A stretch of DNA of 64,000 nt, from NCBI RefSeq assembly GCF_030397665.1, contig NZ_JAPUBT010000008.1, positions 37,511 through 101,510 of the forward strand, in the 5' to 3' direction. Shown piece by piece: positions 33,919 to 42,660 of the stretch. Position numbers and translations under genes: made by a program. The stretch's first letter is position 1, and each line of letters opens with the position of its first letter. Source of the stretch: Janthinobacterium sp. SUN073 (GTDB lineage Bacteria; Pseudomonadota; Gammaproteobacteria; Burkholderiales; Burkholderiaceae_D). Under the pieces are notes generated by a model. It had not been told where the DNA came from and searched no databases. It saw only the letters and a program-made list of their open reading frames with translations.

Positions 33919-34347
33919 ATGCGCAGGAAGAACAGCATCGGCACCAGCGTCGCAGCCATCGCCGCTGCGGCACAGGCGCTGGGCCGCCCGTTGCCGCCAT
34001 CGCACGCCGCGTGGCTGCTGGCCAACAATGGCCGCGCACTGGGCGCGCTGACCTTGTTTCCCGTCTACGACGCGGACAATCCGCGCAAGACCTGGGAATC
34101 GATCGACCGCCACTACCGCGAAGGCTGGCAGGCGTGGCTGGACAACTTCGCCGGCAGCGGCATCGATTGCGCCAGCCTGCTGCCCTTCGCGCAATTCGGC
34201 ACGGGCGACTGCTATTGTTTCGACTATGGCCACATCGGCCCATCGGGCGAGCCGGTAGTCGTGCTGTGGTCGCACGAAACGGGGGCCGCCAGCATGGTGG
34301 CGCCCGACTTTACCGCCTTTCTCGCCCTGCCCGGCCGTCCCGGCTGA
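33919..34347 (+). CDS. SMI1/KNR4 (SUKH) family protein
   Basis: A 142-residue protein with the SUKH pattern: LPPSHAAWLLANNG, the TLFPVYD strand, LPFAQFGTGDCYCFD, and PVVLWSHETG followed by VAPDFTAFL. Many SUKH proteins are immunity proteins to contact-dependent toxins, but others are stand-alone. No toxin gene is next to it. The start is the ATG at 33919, 16 bases after the exonuclease stop, with a poor ribosome site; an upstream start cannot be excluded. Confidence 0.7.
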   Translation: MRRKNSIGTSVAAIAAAAQALGRPLPPSHAAWLLANNGRALGALTLFPVYDADNPRKTWESIDRHYREGWQAWLDNFAGSGIDCASLLPFAQFGTGDCYCFDYGHIGPSGEPVVVLWSHETGAASMVAPDFTAFLALPGRPG

Positions 34348-34353
34348 CTTCCC

Positions 34354-35772
34354 CTACGGCGCCAGCTGCTGCGCCGCCAGCCGCCCCAGCGTGGCGATGG
34401 CCTCTTCCAGCTGCGCGCTCCACGGGTGGCCGTAATTGAGGCGGATGCAATGGCGAAACGCGCGCGTGGCGGAAAAGATGGGACCGGGCGCGATGCTGAT
34501 GCCGGCCGCCAGCGCGCTGCGGTGCAAGGCCAGCGCATCGATGCCGGCAGGCATTTCCACCCAGACAAAATAACCGCCCTGCGGCCGCGTGACCCGCGTG
34601 CCGGGCGGAAAATGCACGGCGATGGCTTGCAGCATGGTGTTTTGCTGCGCCGCCAGGGTCAGCCGCAACTGGCGCAAATGGCGGTCGTAGCCGCCGTGCA
34701 CCAGGTAATCGGCCAGCGCCATCTGCAGCGGTATCGGCGCCGACAGGCTGGTGGTCAGTTTCAAGCGCTCGACCTGGCGCGCGTAGCGGCCCGCCACGGC
34801 CCAGCCCAAACGGAATCCGGGTGCCAGGGTCTTGGAAAACGAGCTGCAATGCATGACCAGTCCCGCGCTGTCATGGCTTTTCGTCAGGCCGGGGCGCTGC
34901 TTGCCAAAATACAGCTCGCCATACACATCATCCTCGATCAGCGGCACGCCATGGCGCGCCAGCAGTGCCACCAGTGCGCGCTTCTTTTCCGGCGGCATCA
35001 GGCTGCCCAGGGGATTCTGGAAACTCGTCATCAGCCAGCACGCCTTGGGCTGGTGGCGTTGCAGCAACTCTTCCAGCGCCGCCAGGTCGACGCCGTCGCG
35101 CGGGCTGGTGGCGATCTCGACGGCCTTGAGTTCCAGCCGTTCCAGCGCCTGCAGACAGGCATAAAAGCTGGGCGACTCGATCAGCACCGTGTCGCCGGGC
35201 CGCGTGACGGCTTGCAGGCACAGGTTCAGCGCTTCCAGCGCACCATTCGTGATGACGATGTCGTCGCTGGAAACGAGCACGCCGTCGAGCTGGTAGCGCA
35301 GGGCGATCTGGCGGCGCAATTCCGCATTGCCCAGGGATAAATCCGTGACCGTGCTCCACGGATCGAGGCGGCGCATGCTGGCCGATACGGCCCGCGCCAG
35401 CCGTTCCATCGGAAACAGATGCGGACTGGGAAACGCCGAGCCGAAGGGCACGATATCGCGCGCGCCCACGGCGCCCAGCACCTCGAAGACGAGGTCGCTG
35501 ACGTCGACAGTGGTGCTGGCGTCGAGCGGGCGAGAACTATCCGGCTCGGGCGCCAGCGCGGCGCGCTGCGGCGCCACGTAATAGCCGGAGCGGGGACGCG
35601 AGACGATCATGCCGCGCGCTTCGAGCAAATAATACGCCTGGAACACCGTCGACGGGCTCACGCCGCGCCGCGCATGCTGCTGGCGCACGGAAGGCAACTT
35701 ATCACCAGGCAGCAACAGCTGCGTGCTGATCATGGCGGCGACTTCTTCCGCCAATTCTTCATAGCGTTTCAA
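34354..35772 (-). CDS. MocR-type transcriptional regulator (second copy)
   Basis: A 472-residue GntR-aminotransferase fusion. The winged helix spans residues 1-70 (GDKLPSVRQQHARRG, SPSTVFQAYYLLEARG). The aminotransferase-like part has SSFSKT with PLP lysine Lys314, NPLGSLMPPEKK and EDDVYGELYF. The start codon is TTG: GAGGAG lies 5 bases upstream and no ATG is in frame nearby. It is divergent from the two cytochrome c genes with 140 bases between, so these are likely targets. It resembles the MocR at 2339-3760 along its length but is not a close duplicate. Confidence 0.88.
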   Translation of the reverse strand: MKRYEELAEEVAAMISTQLLLPGDKLPSVRQQHARRGVSPSTVFQAYYLLEARGMIVSRPRSGYYVAPQRAALAPEPDSSRPLDASTTVDVSDLVFEVLGAVGARDIVPFGSAFPSPHLFPMERLARAVSASMRRLDPWSTVTDLSLGNAELRRQIALRYQLDGVLVSSDDIVITNGALEALNLCLQAVTRPGDTVLIESPSFYACLQALERLELKAVEIATSPRDGVDLAALEELLQRHQPKACWLMTSFQNPLGSLMPPEKKRALVALLARHGVPLIEDDVYGELYFGKQRPGLTKSHDSAGLVMHCSSFSKTLAPGFRLGWAVAGRYARQVERLKLTTSLSAPIPLQMALADYLVHGGYDRHLRQLRLTLAAQQNTMLQAIAVHFPPGTRVTRPQGGYFVWVEMPAGIDALALHRSALAAGISIAPGPIFSATRAFRHCIRLNYGHPWSAQLEEAIATLGRLAAQQLAP

Positions 35773-35912
35773 CCCTGCTCCTCAAACTGATCCGTATTTT
35801 TATTGCACAACTGATCCTGTCACAGTGACAGCGCCCGTTATATGCTAGGGTAATAATATCCGGGCAACAACACCGGCACGCCATATCGACCGACGAGACA
35901 GGTTATTTTCCC

Positions 35913-36653
35913 ATGCAACTTCCCATGCTACCGCATTCCCCCCTCGTGCTGCTGCTGGCCCTGGCTTGCGCCTTGCCCGGCATGGCGCTGGCCGCACCGG
36001 CCAGCGTGCCAGCCGGCCACGACAGCCTGGAACAGCGCATCAAGGCGTGCACGGCTTGCCATGCGCCCAAGGAACGCCACGACGCCTTCTTTCCCCGCAT
36101 CGCCGGCAAGCCGGCCGGCTACCTGTACAACCAGCTGCTCAATTTCCGCGAGGGAAGGCGCCAGTATCCAATGATGAACTACATGGTCGAGCACTTGCCC
36201 GACGATTACCTGCGCGAAATCGCCGAGTATTTTGCGGCGCAGCACCCCGCCCCGCCGCCGGCCCAGCCCAGCAGCGCCGGCACGACAGCCCTGGCGCGTG
36301 GCAAGCAGCTGGTGTTGCACGGCGACAGTGGGAAAAAGATTCCCGCCTGCATCTCCTGCCATGGCGAGAAACTGGCCGGCGTGGCGCCCGCCATCCCCGG
36401 CTTGCTGGGCTTGCCGCGCGACTACATCAACGCCCAGCTGGGCGCCTGGAAGAACGGCATCCGCCGCGCCCATGCGCCCGACTGCATGGCGCAAGTGGCG
36501 CAGCGCCTGTCGGACGCGGACGTGGGCGCCGTCTCGGCCTGGCTGGGCACGCAAGTGGCCAGCGCCGACGCGCGCCCCGCCAGCGGCATCGCCCTGCCCT
36601 TGCCGCTGCACTGCGGCGGCGTGCCAGGTTCTACCGCGCAGGTGGCGCCATGA
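35913..36653 (+). CDS. diheme cytochrome c
   Basis: A 246-residue periplasmic protein with a signal peptide (residues 1-27, ALA|AP cleavage). There are two c-type heme motifs, CTACH (near residue 46) and CISCH (near 147), each in a cytochrome c4/class I-like domain with a distal methionine candidate (MMNYM, and CMAQV). Such proteins carry electrons between a periplasmic dehydrogenase and the terminal oxidase. Its stop overlaps the start of the triheme gene as ATGA. Confidence 0.88.
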   Translation: MQLPMLPHSPLVLLLALACALPGMALAAPASVPAGHDSLEQRIKACTACHAPKERHDAFFPRIAGKPAGYLYNQLLNFREGRRQYPMMNYMVEHLPDDYLREIAEYFAAQHPAPPPAQPSSAGTTALARGKQLVLHGDSGKKIPACISCHGEKLAGVAPAIPGLLGLPRDYINAQLGAWKNGIRRAHAPDCMAQVAQRLSDADVGAVSAWLGTQVASADARPASGIALPLPLHCGGVPGSTAQVAP

Positions 36654-37924
36654 AGAAATGGATGATCGCGGCCGGCCTGGTGCTGATCGCAGGCGGCAGC
36701 GCCAAGTTCCTGCTATACCCGGACGACGACATCGGCCCGCCCGCCGTTGCCAGCACCCTGAGCCAGCAACAGCTGGTCGCGCGCGGCGCCTACCTGGCCA
36801 GGGCGGGTGATTGCATGGCGTGCCACACAACGCGCGGCGGCGTGGCGTACGCGGGCGGCCGTGCACTGCAAACGCCGTTCGGCAAGGTACTCTCGCCCAA
36901 CATCACGGCCGACAAGGAAACGGGCATCGGCAGCTGGACGGCCGACGATTTCTGGCGCGCCATCCACAACGGCAAGTCGAAGGATGGCCGGCTGCTGTAT
37001 CCGGCCTTTCCGTACACCAGCTACACCAAGGTGCGGCGCGAGGACAGCGACGCCCTGTACGCGTATTTCCAGAGTGTGCCGCCGCACAGGCAGGCGAACG
37101 CGCCGCACGCGCTGCGCTTCCCCTACAACCAGCAGATCGCGCTGGCCGCCTGGCGCGCGCTGTATTTCAAGCCGGGCGTGTACCAGCCGCTCACGACTAA
37201 AAGCATGGAATGGAACCGCGGCGCCTACCTGGTGCAGGGCCTGGGCCACTGCAGCGCCTGCCATAGCAGCCGCACCACCCTGGGCGGCAGCGACGACGGC
37301 CTGTCGGGCGGCTTGATCCCCGTATTGGGCTGGTATGCGCCGTCGTTGACGTCGGACGCGGAAGCGGGCCTGGGTGACTGGGACACGGCGCATATCGTGG
37401 AATTGCTGCAAACAGGCGTCTCGCCGCGCGCCACCGTCTTCGGCCCCATGGCGGAAGTGGTGCGGCAAAGCTTGCAGCACATGGGCACCACCGACGTGCA
37501 GGCGATGGCCGTGTACCTGAAAAGCTTGCCCGGCCCCGCGCAAGCGGCGAAAAAGGCGCCACGCGGCACCTCGGAGCAAGCCACGCAGCAACTGGCGCTG
37601 GGCGCGAAACTGTATGAGGCGCAATGCGCGAGCTGCCACCAGGCCGACGGCAAGGGCGTACCACCCGGCTACCCGCCGCTGGCCGGCAACCGCGCGCTGA
37701 CGACGGACTCGGCCGTCAACGCCATCCGCCTCGTGCTCAACGGCGGCTTCGCGCCCGGCACCAGCGGCAACCCGCGCCCCTACGGCATGCCGCCGTTCGG
37801 CCCCGTGATGGATGACGCGGAAGTCGCCGCCGTGGTGACGTATCTGCGCGCTTCGTGGGGCAATGATGCGCCGGCGGTGAGCGCTCTGGAAGTGAATCGC
37901 TACCGCAGCGTGCCATTGGAGTAG
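36650..37924 (+). CDS. triheme cytochrome c subunit of a membrane alcohol/sugar dehydrogenase type
   Basis: A 424-residue protein with an N-terminal membrane anchor or signal (residues 3-20) and three heme motifs: CMACH, CSACH and CASCH. The order and spacing match the cytochrome subunit of membrane-bound alcohol and gluconate dehydrogenases. No flavin or PQQ subunit is adjacent, so its catalytic partner is elsewhere. The GMC oxidoreductase at 53309 would be one candidate. It is translationally coupled to the diheme gene. Confidence 0.88.
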   Translation: MKKWMIAAGLVLIAGGSAKFLLYPDDDIGPPAVASTLSQQQLVARGAYLARAGDCMACHTTRGGVAYAGGRALQTPFGKVLSPNITADKETGIGSWTADDFWRAIHNGKSKDGRLLYPAFPYTSYTKVRREDSDALYAYFQSVPPHRQANAPHALRFPYNQQIALAAWRALYFKPGVYQPLTTKSMEWNRGAYLVQGLGHCSACHSSRTTLGGSDDGLSGGLIPVLGWYAPSLTSDAEAGLGDWDTAHIVELLQTGVSPRATVFGPMAEVVRQSLQHMGTTDVQAMAVYLKSLPGPAQAAKKAPRGTSEQATQQLALGAKLYEAQCASCHQADGKGVPPGYPPLAGNRALTTDSAVNAIRLVLNGGFAPGTSGNPRPYGMPPFGPVMDDAEVAAVVTYLRASWGNDAPAVSALEVNRYRSVPLE

Positions 37925-37931
37925 CAGACAT

Positions 37932-37958
37932 GAAAAAGCCGGCTCGCGCCGGCTTTTT
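37932..37958. terminator. bidirectional terminator after the cytochrome c pair
   Basis: AAAAAGCCGGC / GCCGGCTTTTT stem, 8 bases after the cytochrome stop. It also ends the truncated RlmI-like gene on the other strand. Confidence 0.88.
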
Positions 37959-37977
37959 TCTTGTCAGGCAGCCGCTC

Positions 37978-38613
37978 TCAACGGAACTTGCTTTTATGTC
38001 CCGTTTTCAAATCCAGCGCATAACGCACGCCATTGTCCGTCAGCATGACTTCATCGGGCGGCTCTTCGCCGGCCAGGGCGCCGTCGATCAGGGGCAAGCC
38101 TTCGCCCTTGCGCATCAGGTCGTCGCAACGCTCGTACACGTTGACGCAAGCGGTGGATGCCATCAGCGATTGCACGATGGCCACTTTCCACGCATCGACG
38201 CCACCGGCATTGAATTCGCAGATCAGATAACCTTGCACGCCGCCAAACAGCTGTACCACCAGGCCGGGCAAGCCCTCGTCTTCGCCCTTAATCAGGGTCA
38301 ACAGCTGGTTTTCGCCCGCCTTCTTGATGGCCGGCAGTTTTTTCTCGATGGCGGCCTTGACGCGGCGCTTGATCAGCGCGTGGTCGACCGGTTCGTCTTC
38401 CTTGAAGCTCCAGATGCGCGCGCGAATCTGCGACTTCGAATTGTAGGCGGCGCGGGCGATGAATTGCTTCGACGAACTTTGCACGATGGCCGTCGAGCCG
38501 GGCTTCATTTTTTCCTGCGGCTTGCCTTCGACTTTTTCAATCGCGGACGCGTAAATCCACGATTGGCCCAGCAAGCTCTTTTCCTTGCCCTGTTTGATGG
38601 TGATGATCAGCAT
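37978..38613 (-). CDS. truncated RlmI-like rRNA methyltransferase (PUA and linker part only)
   Basis: A 211-residue protein matching the N-terminal half of RlmI-type 23S rRNA cytosine-C5 methyltransferases (~390-400 residues). The PUA domain is at ~1-75 (IVQSSSKQFIARAAYNSKSQ, RARIWSF), then the EDEGLPGLVVQLFGG and NVYERCDDLMRKGEG segments. It stops at DLKTGHKSKFR, just where family members continue into the SAM-binding catalytic domain. No other frame downstream continues it and a terminator follows at once. Either a 3' deletion product or a short paralogue. The ATG at 38613 is used. Confidence 0.75.
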   Translation of the reverse strand: MLIITIKQGKEKSLLGQSWIYASAIEKVEGKPQEKMKPGSTAIVQSSSKQFIARAAYNSKSQIRARIWSFKEDEPVDHALIKRRVKAAIEKKLPAIKKAGENQLLTLIKGEDEGLPGLVVQLFGGVQGYLICEFNAGGVDAWKVAIVQSLMASTACVNVYERCDDLMRKGEGLPLIDGALAGEEPPDEVMLTDNGVRYALDLKTGHKSKFR

Positions 38614-38801
38614 GTAATTCCAGTAGTGTGAGCGGCGCGTACCGCTCGTCGTATGTCCAATACCCGCATGATACCTCATGCCATCCTGTCGCATCCTCCT
38701 GCATTCCATGCCGCCGCTGGCGCAGTCTGTCGCAGCGCGGTACGCGGGCGCCACCGGCTGGCATACCATGCACGCAGTCCAATTCAAAAGAGGGAGCAAG
38801 A

Positions 38802-39587
38802 ATGACACAGCCACTTTTCCACCCGCGCCATGCCCGCGCCGTGACCACCCTGCTGCTGGCCGTCTGCGCCCTGGCCATCCCGGCCGCGCCGGCGCTGGCG
38901 TCGCCGCTCGACTGGATCTCCGGCAACAGCATCCAGGGCAGCGGCAAGCTGCAAAAACAGACGCGCGAAGTGGGCAGCTTCCATGGCGTGGCGCTGAACG
39001 TGCCGGGCACGGTCGAGCTGCGTATCGGCAACACGGACAGCGTCACCATCGAGGCCGACGACAATATCCTGCCGCTGATCGAGACAGCCGTGGAAAACGG
39101 CACCCTGCGCATCCGCCCCGCCAAGCGCAATGCCAACTTCCGCCAGAGCAGCCTGACCATCATCATCCAGGCGCGCCAGGTGGAACGCATCAGCGTGGGC
39201 GGCTCGGGCAACGTCACGGCAACGGGCTTGCGCGCCGAGAAACTGCGCTTCGACGTGGGCGGCTCGGGCTCCATCAATGCGCGCGACCTCGACAGCCGCC
39301 AGGTGGCTGTGGCCATCGGCGGCAGCGGCAACGTCAAGGCCAGCGGCAAGACGGAGCAACTGACGGCGTCGATCGGCGGCTCGGGCAATATCCAGGCGGG
39401 GCGCCTGGCCGCGCGCGAGGTACAGGTGAGCATCGGCGGCTCGGGCGAGGCCGAAGTATGGGCCAAGGATGACTTGAGCATCAGCATCGGCGGCTCGGGC
39501 GAAGTGAACTACTACGGCGATCCGCGCATCAGCCGCAGCATGCAGCGCTCAAGCAGCATCAAGCGCCTGGGCGCTGCGCCGAATTAA
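38802..39587 (+). CDS. secreted head-GIN domain protein (DUF2807)
   Basis: A 261-residue protein with a signal peptide (residues 1-32, APALA end). The rest is a right-handed beta-helix-like DUF2807/GIN domain made of a recurring GGSG turn: VGGSGNV, VGGSGSI, IGGSGNV, IGGSGNI, IGGSGEA and IGGSGEV at about 20-residue steps. The function of this putative adhesin-like family is unknown. GGGAG lies 6-7 bases before the ATG. Its stop overlaps the convergent lyase stop by two bases, without a terminator. Confidence 0.85.
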   Translation: MTQPLFHPRHARAVTTLLLAVCALAIPAAPALASPLDWISGNSIQGSGKLQKQTREVGSFHGVALNVPGTVELRIGNTDSVTIEADDNILPLIETAVENGTLRIRPAKRNANFRQSSLTIIIQARQVERISVGGSGNVTATGLRAEKLRFDVGGSGSINARDLDSRQVAVAIGGSGNVKASGKTEQLTASIGGSGNIQAGRLAAREVQVSIGGSGEAEVWAKDDLSISIGGSGEVNYYGDPRISRSMQRSSSIKRLGAAPN

Positions 39588-40471
39588 GCCGTCAGGCTGG
39601 CCAGCACGGCGGCCAGCTCGCGCGTGGCCGCCTCGCCCAGCGGCTGCAGCGGCGCACGCGGCGTACCCACATCAAAGCCCCGCAGCGCCAGCCCCGCCTT
39701 GACGGTGGGCGGCAGGCCCCCTTTCATCAGGCATTGCAGCAATGGCAATTGCTGGAAGAACAGTTCGCGCGCGCGCGGCAAGTCGCCCGCCTGCACGGCC
39801 GCATACAGGGCCAGCGGCAAGCCCGCATGCAGGTTGGGCGCGGCCGTGCACCAGCCGTGGGCGCCGGCCGCCAGCGCAGCGAAGGCCAGGGTGTTGCTGC
39901 CGTTATAGAACGGCAACTCGCCCCCGCTCAGCTGCGCCAGCCGGTGCATGCGCTGGATGTCGCCCGTGCTTTCCTTGACCATCGTCACATTCGGCACGTC
40001 GCGCCAGATGCGCACGATCAACTCGGGCGACATGTCGATACCGCTGGTGGCCGGATTGTTGTACAGCATGATCGGAATACCCACGGCATCGCCGATGCGC
40101 GCCACGTGGCGCACGATTTCTTCCTCGCTCAGTTTCCAGTACGACACCGGCAAGACCATCACCGCGTCGGCGCCCTGCTTTTCCGCAAAGCGGGCGCGGC
40201 GCATGGCGCCCGCCGTGGTCAGGTCGGAAATACCCACCACCGTGGGCACCCGTCTGGCGACGGTGGCCAGCGAGGTGGCGGCCACGGCATCCCACTCCCC
40301 GTCCTGCAGGTAGGCGCTCTCGCCCGTGCTGCCCAGCGGGGCGATGCTGTGCACGCCGTCGGCGATCAGGCGCTCGATCAGTTGCCGCAGGCGCGGCAAG
40401 TCGACATCGCCGCCAGCGGCCGTGAACGGGGTGACAGGGTAGGCAATGATGCCTTGAAATAAGGTTTGCAT
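39584..40471 (-). CDS. dihydrodipicolinate synthase family aldolase/lyase
   Basis: A 295-residue (beta/alpha)8 protein of the DapA/N-acetylneuraminate lyase family. The signature is PLGSTGESAYL; the Schiff-base lysine is in VTMVKESTGD and the conserved tyrosine in MLYNNPATSG. It is not likely to be the lysine-pathway DapA, because it stands with a class II aldolase and a cupin regulator. A catabolic aldolase or dehydratase for a sugar or keto acid is more likely. GGAGG precedes the ATG at 40471, which follows the aldolase stop by 26 bases. Confidence 0.88.
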   Translation of the reverse strand: MQTLFQGIIAYPVTPFTAAGGDVDLPRLRQLIERLIADGVHSIAPLGSTGESAYLQDGEWDAVAATSLATVARRVPTVVGISDLTTAGAMRRARFAEKQGADAVMVLPVSYWKLSEEEIVRHVARIGDAVGIPIMLYNNPATSGIDMSPELIVRIWRDVPNVTMVKESTGDIQRMHRLAQLSGGELPFYNGSNTLAFAALAAGAHGWCTAAPNLHAGLPLALYAAVQAGDLPRARELFFQQLPLLQCLMKGGLPPTVKAGLALRGFDVGTPRAPLQPLGEAATRELAAVLASLTA

Positions 40472-40497
40472 GATGTGATGTCCTCCAGTGAATGTCG

Positions 40498-41313
40498 TTA
40501 AGCCAGGCAATCGGCATGCTGGCGCAAGGCGCGCCGCGCGTAATAGGCGAAGGTCACGCTGTCGCGCCGCGCCGTGGAAATCCAGTCGTGCGCCTCGCGC
40601 GCCAGGGCTGGCGGCAGCGGCAAAATGGTGCCGGCAGCCATGGCCAGCAATTGCAGGCGGGCTGCCCGTTCCATGAGCAAGGCCAGCATGCACGCCTCTT
40701 CCACCGTGCGGCCCACCACCAGCTGGCCGTGATGGGCCAGCAGGATGGCGCGCTTGTCGCCCAGGGCGCTGGCGATGATCTCGCCCTCTTCATTTCCTAC
40801 CGGCACGCCCGGCCACGAGGGCAGGAAGGCGCAATCGTCGAACAGAGGGCAGGTATCCATGTGCGACACGATCAGCGGCTGCTCCAGCATCGACAGCGCC
40901 GCCACGTGCGTGGGATGCGTGTGGATGATGCAGGCCACGTCCGGGCGCTGGCGGTAGATCCAGCTGTGAAAGCGGTTGGCCGGGTTGGGAATGCCCTCGC
41001 CGTGCACCACGCGCAGGTCGTGGTCGACCTCGATCAGGTTGCTGGCCGTGATTTCATCGAAGCCCAGGCCCAGCTGTTGCGTGTAAAACGTGCCGTCCTG
41101 ACCGCCACGGCAACTGATCTGCCCTGCCAGGCCGGAATCATGCCCGCCATCGAACAGGATACGGCAGGACAGCGCCAGGGTTTGCAGCGCCGACCACGGG
41201 CTGTCCTGCGTGACGCTGGCCAGGCGCCGCTCGGCGATGGCCACCAGTGCGTCTTTCGATAAGCCCAGGCTGGCGCCCGGGGCGGCGACTTCATACGGAG
41301 TATTTTTCTGCAT
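40498..41313 (-). CDS. class II aldolase/adducin family protein
   Basis: A 271-residue metal-dependent aldolase-like enzyme. The zinc ligands are visible as HTHPTH and a later HHGQLVVG histidine, with the GQISCRGG and GLGFDEI segments around the active site. In this family substrates range from fuculose phosphate to keto acids. It is co-transcribed with the DHDPS-like lyase and divergent from an XRE-cupin regulator, together suggesting a small inducible catabolic unit. GAAGGA before 41313 decides the start. Confidence 0.88.
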   Translation of the reverse strand: MQKNTPYEVAAPGASLGLSKDALVAIAERRLASVTQDSPWSALQTLALSCRILFDGGHDSGLAGQISCRGGQDGTFYTQQLGLGFDEITASNLIEVDHDLRVVHGEGIPNPANRFHSWIYRQRPDVACIIHTHPTHVAALSMLEQPLIVSHMDTCPLFDDCAFLPSWPGVPVGNEEGEIIASALGDKRAILLAHHGQLVVGRTVEEACMLALLMERAARLQLLAMAAGTILPLPPALAREAHDWISTARRDSVTFAYYARRALRQHADCLA

Positions 41314-41390
41314 CGTCTTTCCTTCACTCATGCTGACTACGCTTCCCGGCATGCACGGCAGTGGCCGCGCAACCCAATCCAAGGAAACTA

Positions 41391-41415
41391 AGTGTATTTT
41401 AGGACACTTTGTGTC
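41391..41415. promoter_or_regulatory. overlapping inverted repeats, likely operator of the XRE-cupin regulator
   Basis: AGTGT-N8-ACACT (41391-41408) overlaps GACAC-TTT-GTGTC (41403-41415). Both share the central GGACAC. TACAAT (41422-41427), with TTAGGA 17 bases upstream, is a possible promoter for the regulator. A bound protein here would cover that promoter and could repress the divergent aldolase genes. Confidence 0.6.
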
Positions 41416-41454
41416 ATGGGGTACAATAGTTTTTTTAAATCGACCGATGCAACC

Positions 41455-42003
41455 ATGGCTATGCGTCTGAAACTGCTGAGAAAACACAAGGGCTGGACCC
41501 TGGAACAGCTGGCGGAAAAGAGTGGCTTGACGAAGAGTTACCTGTCCAAGGTGGAGCGAGGCCTGAGCGTTCCGTCCATCGCCGTGGCGCTGAAACTGTC
41601 GCACGCCATGCAGGTGGATGTGGAGCAGCTGTTCAGCGACAGCCACCGGCAGGCGGCCGTCACCATCACGCGCGCCGGCGATCCGGGCAGCGCGGGCGCG
41701 ATGCCGCCGCTGCCGCATTTCGCCAGCATCGCGGCCGGCGTGGCACCGAAGAAAATGCTGCCCTTCATGGTGTATCCGGCGCCCGATTTCGTCGCCTCCG
41801 CCTTCAAGGAACATGCCGGCGAGGAATTCCTGTTCGTGCACCAGGGCACGATTGAAATCGAGTTTCCCCAGGAAACCGTGCAGTTGCACACGGGCGACTC
41901 CGTGTATTTCAACGCCCTGATTCCGCACCGCACGCGCAGCATCGGCGCACAGCAGGCGCAACTGCTGGTGATCGTCAGCAACGACGAAGACGCGGCCCCA
42001 TAA
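41455..42003 (+). CDS. XRE-family regulator with cupin sensor domain
   Basis: A 182-residue regulator. Residues 1-65 are a helix-turn-helix (GWTLEQLAEKSGLTKSYLSKVERG). Residues 100-180 are a cupin barrel (GEEFLFVHQGTIEIEF, then TGDSVYFNALIPHR) that would bind a small ligand. It is divergent from the aldolase/lyase pair and has inverted repeats in its promoter, so autoregulation and control of that pair are likely. ATG at 41455 or 41461 is the start. Confidence 0.88.
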   Translation: MAMRLKLLRKHKGWTLEQLAEKSGLTKSYLSKVERGLSVPSIAVALKLSHAMQVDVEQLFSDSHRQAAVTITRAGDPGSAGAMPPLPHFASIAAGVAPKKMLPFMVYPAPDFVASAFKEHAGEEFLFVHQGTIEIEFPQETVQLHTGDSVYFNALIPHRTRSIGAQQAQLLVIVSNDEDAAP

Positions 42004-42018
42004 AAGCGCTACCGCAAC

Positions 42019-42050
42019 GCAAAAAGCCCGGAGCGATCCGGGCTTTTTGC
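42019..42050. terminator. bidirectional terminator between the XRE-cupin gene and yaeQ
   Basis: GCAAAAAGCCCGG / CCGGGCTTTTTGC stem with an AGCGAT loop. Confidence 0.9.
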
Positions 42051-42067
42051 GTTTCAAACAGTCAAAA

Positions 42068-42610
42068 TCAGCGCGCCGGCTTCACCGGTTCGCGCTCGAT
42101 CAAGACCGTGTTGACGCTGTCGGTCAGCCAGATCTGGCCATCCTGGATCGTGCATTGCAGCTGCATGTTGCGCTGCGCCAGCTTGCTCATGTCTTGCGCC
42201 GCCTCGGATGGCAGGTTGATCACGGTCAAGTTCTTTGCCCGTTCCAGCTTGTTGGCAATCTGCTTCCACCAGATGTGGCTGGTTGCGCCATAGCTGTAGA
42301 CAATGACCTGTTCCGAACGGCCGCAAGCCTTCAGGATGCGCTTTTCGTCCGGCTGGCCCACTTCGATCCACAGCTGGATGGCGCCCGTCAAGTCCTTCTG
42401 CCACAGGTCCGGCTCTTCCGTGTCGAACAAGCCCTTGGTGAAGGTCAGCGCCTCGTCGGCGTGGATGGCGAACGCCAGCAGGCGCACCATCATGCGCTCG
42501 TCCGTTTCGGACGGGTGGCGCGCCAGGGTCAGCGCATGATCCTGGTAGTAATTGCGGTCCATGTCGGCGATCTGCAGATCGGCTTTGAAAATTGTTGCTT
42601 TGAGGGCCAT
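42068..42610 (-). CDS. yaeQ: YaeQ family protein
   Basis: A 180-residue soluble protein of the YaeQ family, with the DRNYYQDHALTLARHPSETDERMMVRLLA, LWIEVGQPDEKRI and SYGATSHIWWKQI blocks. YaeQ has a PD-(D/E)XK nuclease-like fold with no proved activity; it was once reported to affect RfaH-dependent hemolysin expression. It lies between purU and a terminator and is probably transcribed from its own promoter or from purU. Confidence 0.92.
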   Translation of the reverse strand: MALKATIFKADLQIADMDRNYYQDHALTLARHPSETDERMMVRLLAFAIHADEALTFTKGLFDTEEPDLWQKDLTGAIQLWIEVGQPDEKRILKACGRSEQVIVYSYGATSHIWWKQIANKLERAKNLTVINLPSEAAQDMSKLAQRNMQLQCTIQDGQIWLTDSVNTVLIEREPVKPAR

Positions 42611-42660
42611 CGTGTTTCTGTCTCGGTAAAGTGGATGTCAATATTGTACGGGCGGCGGTA

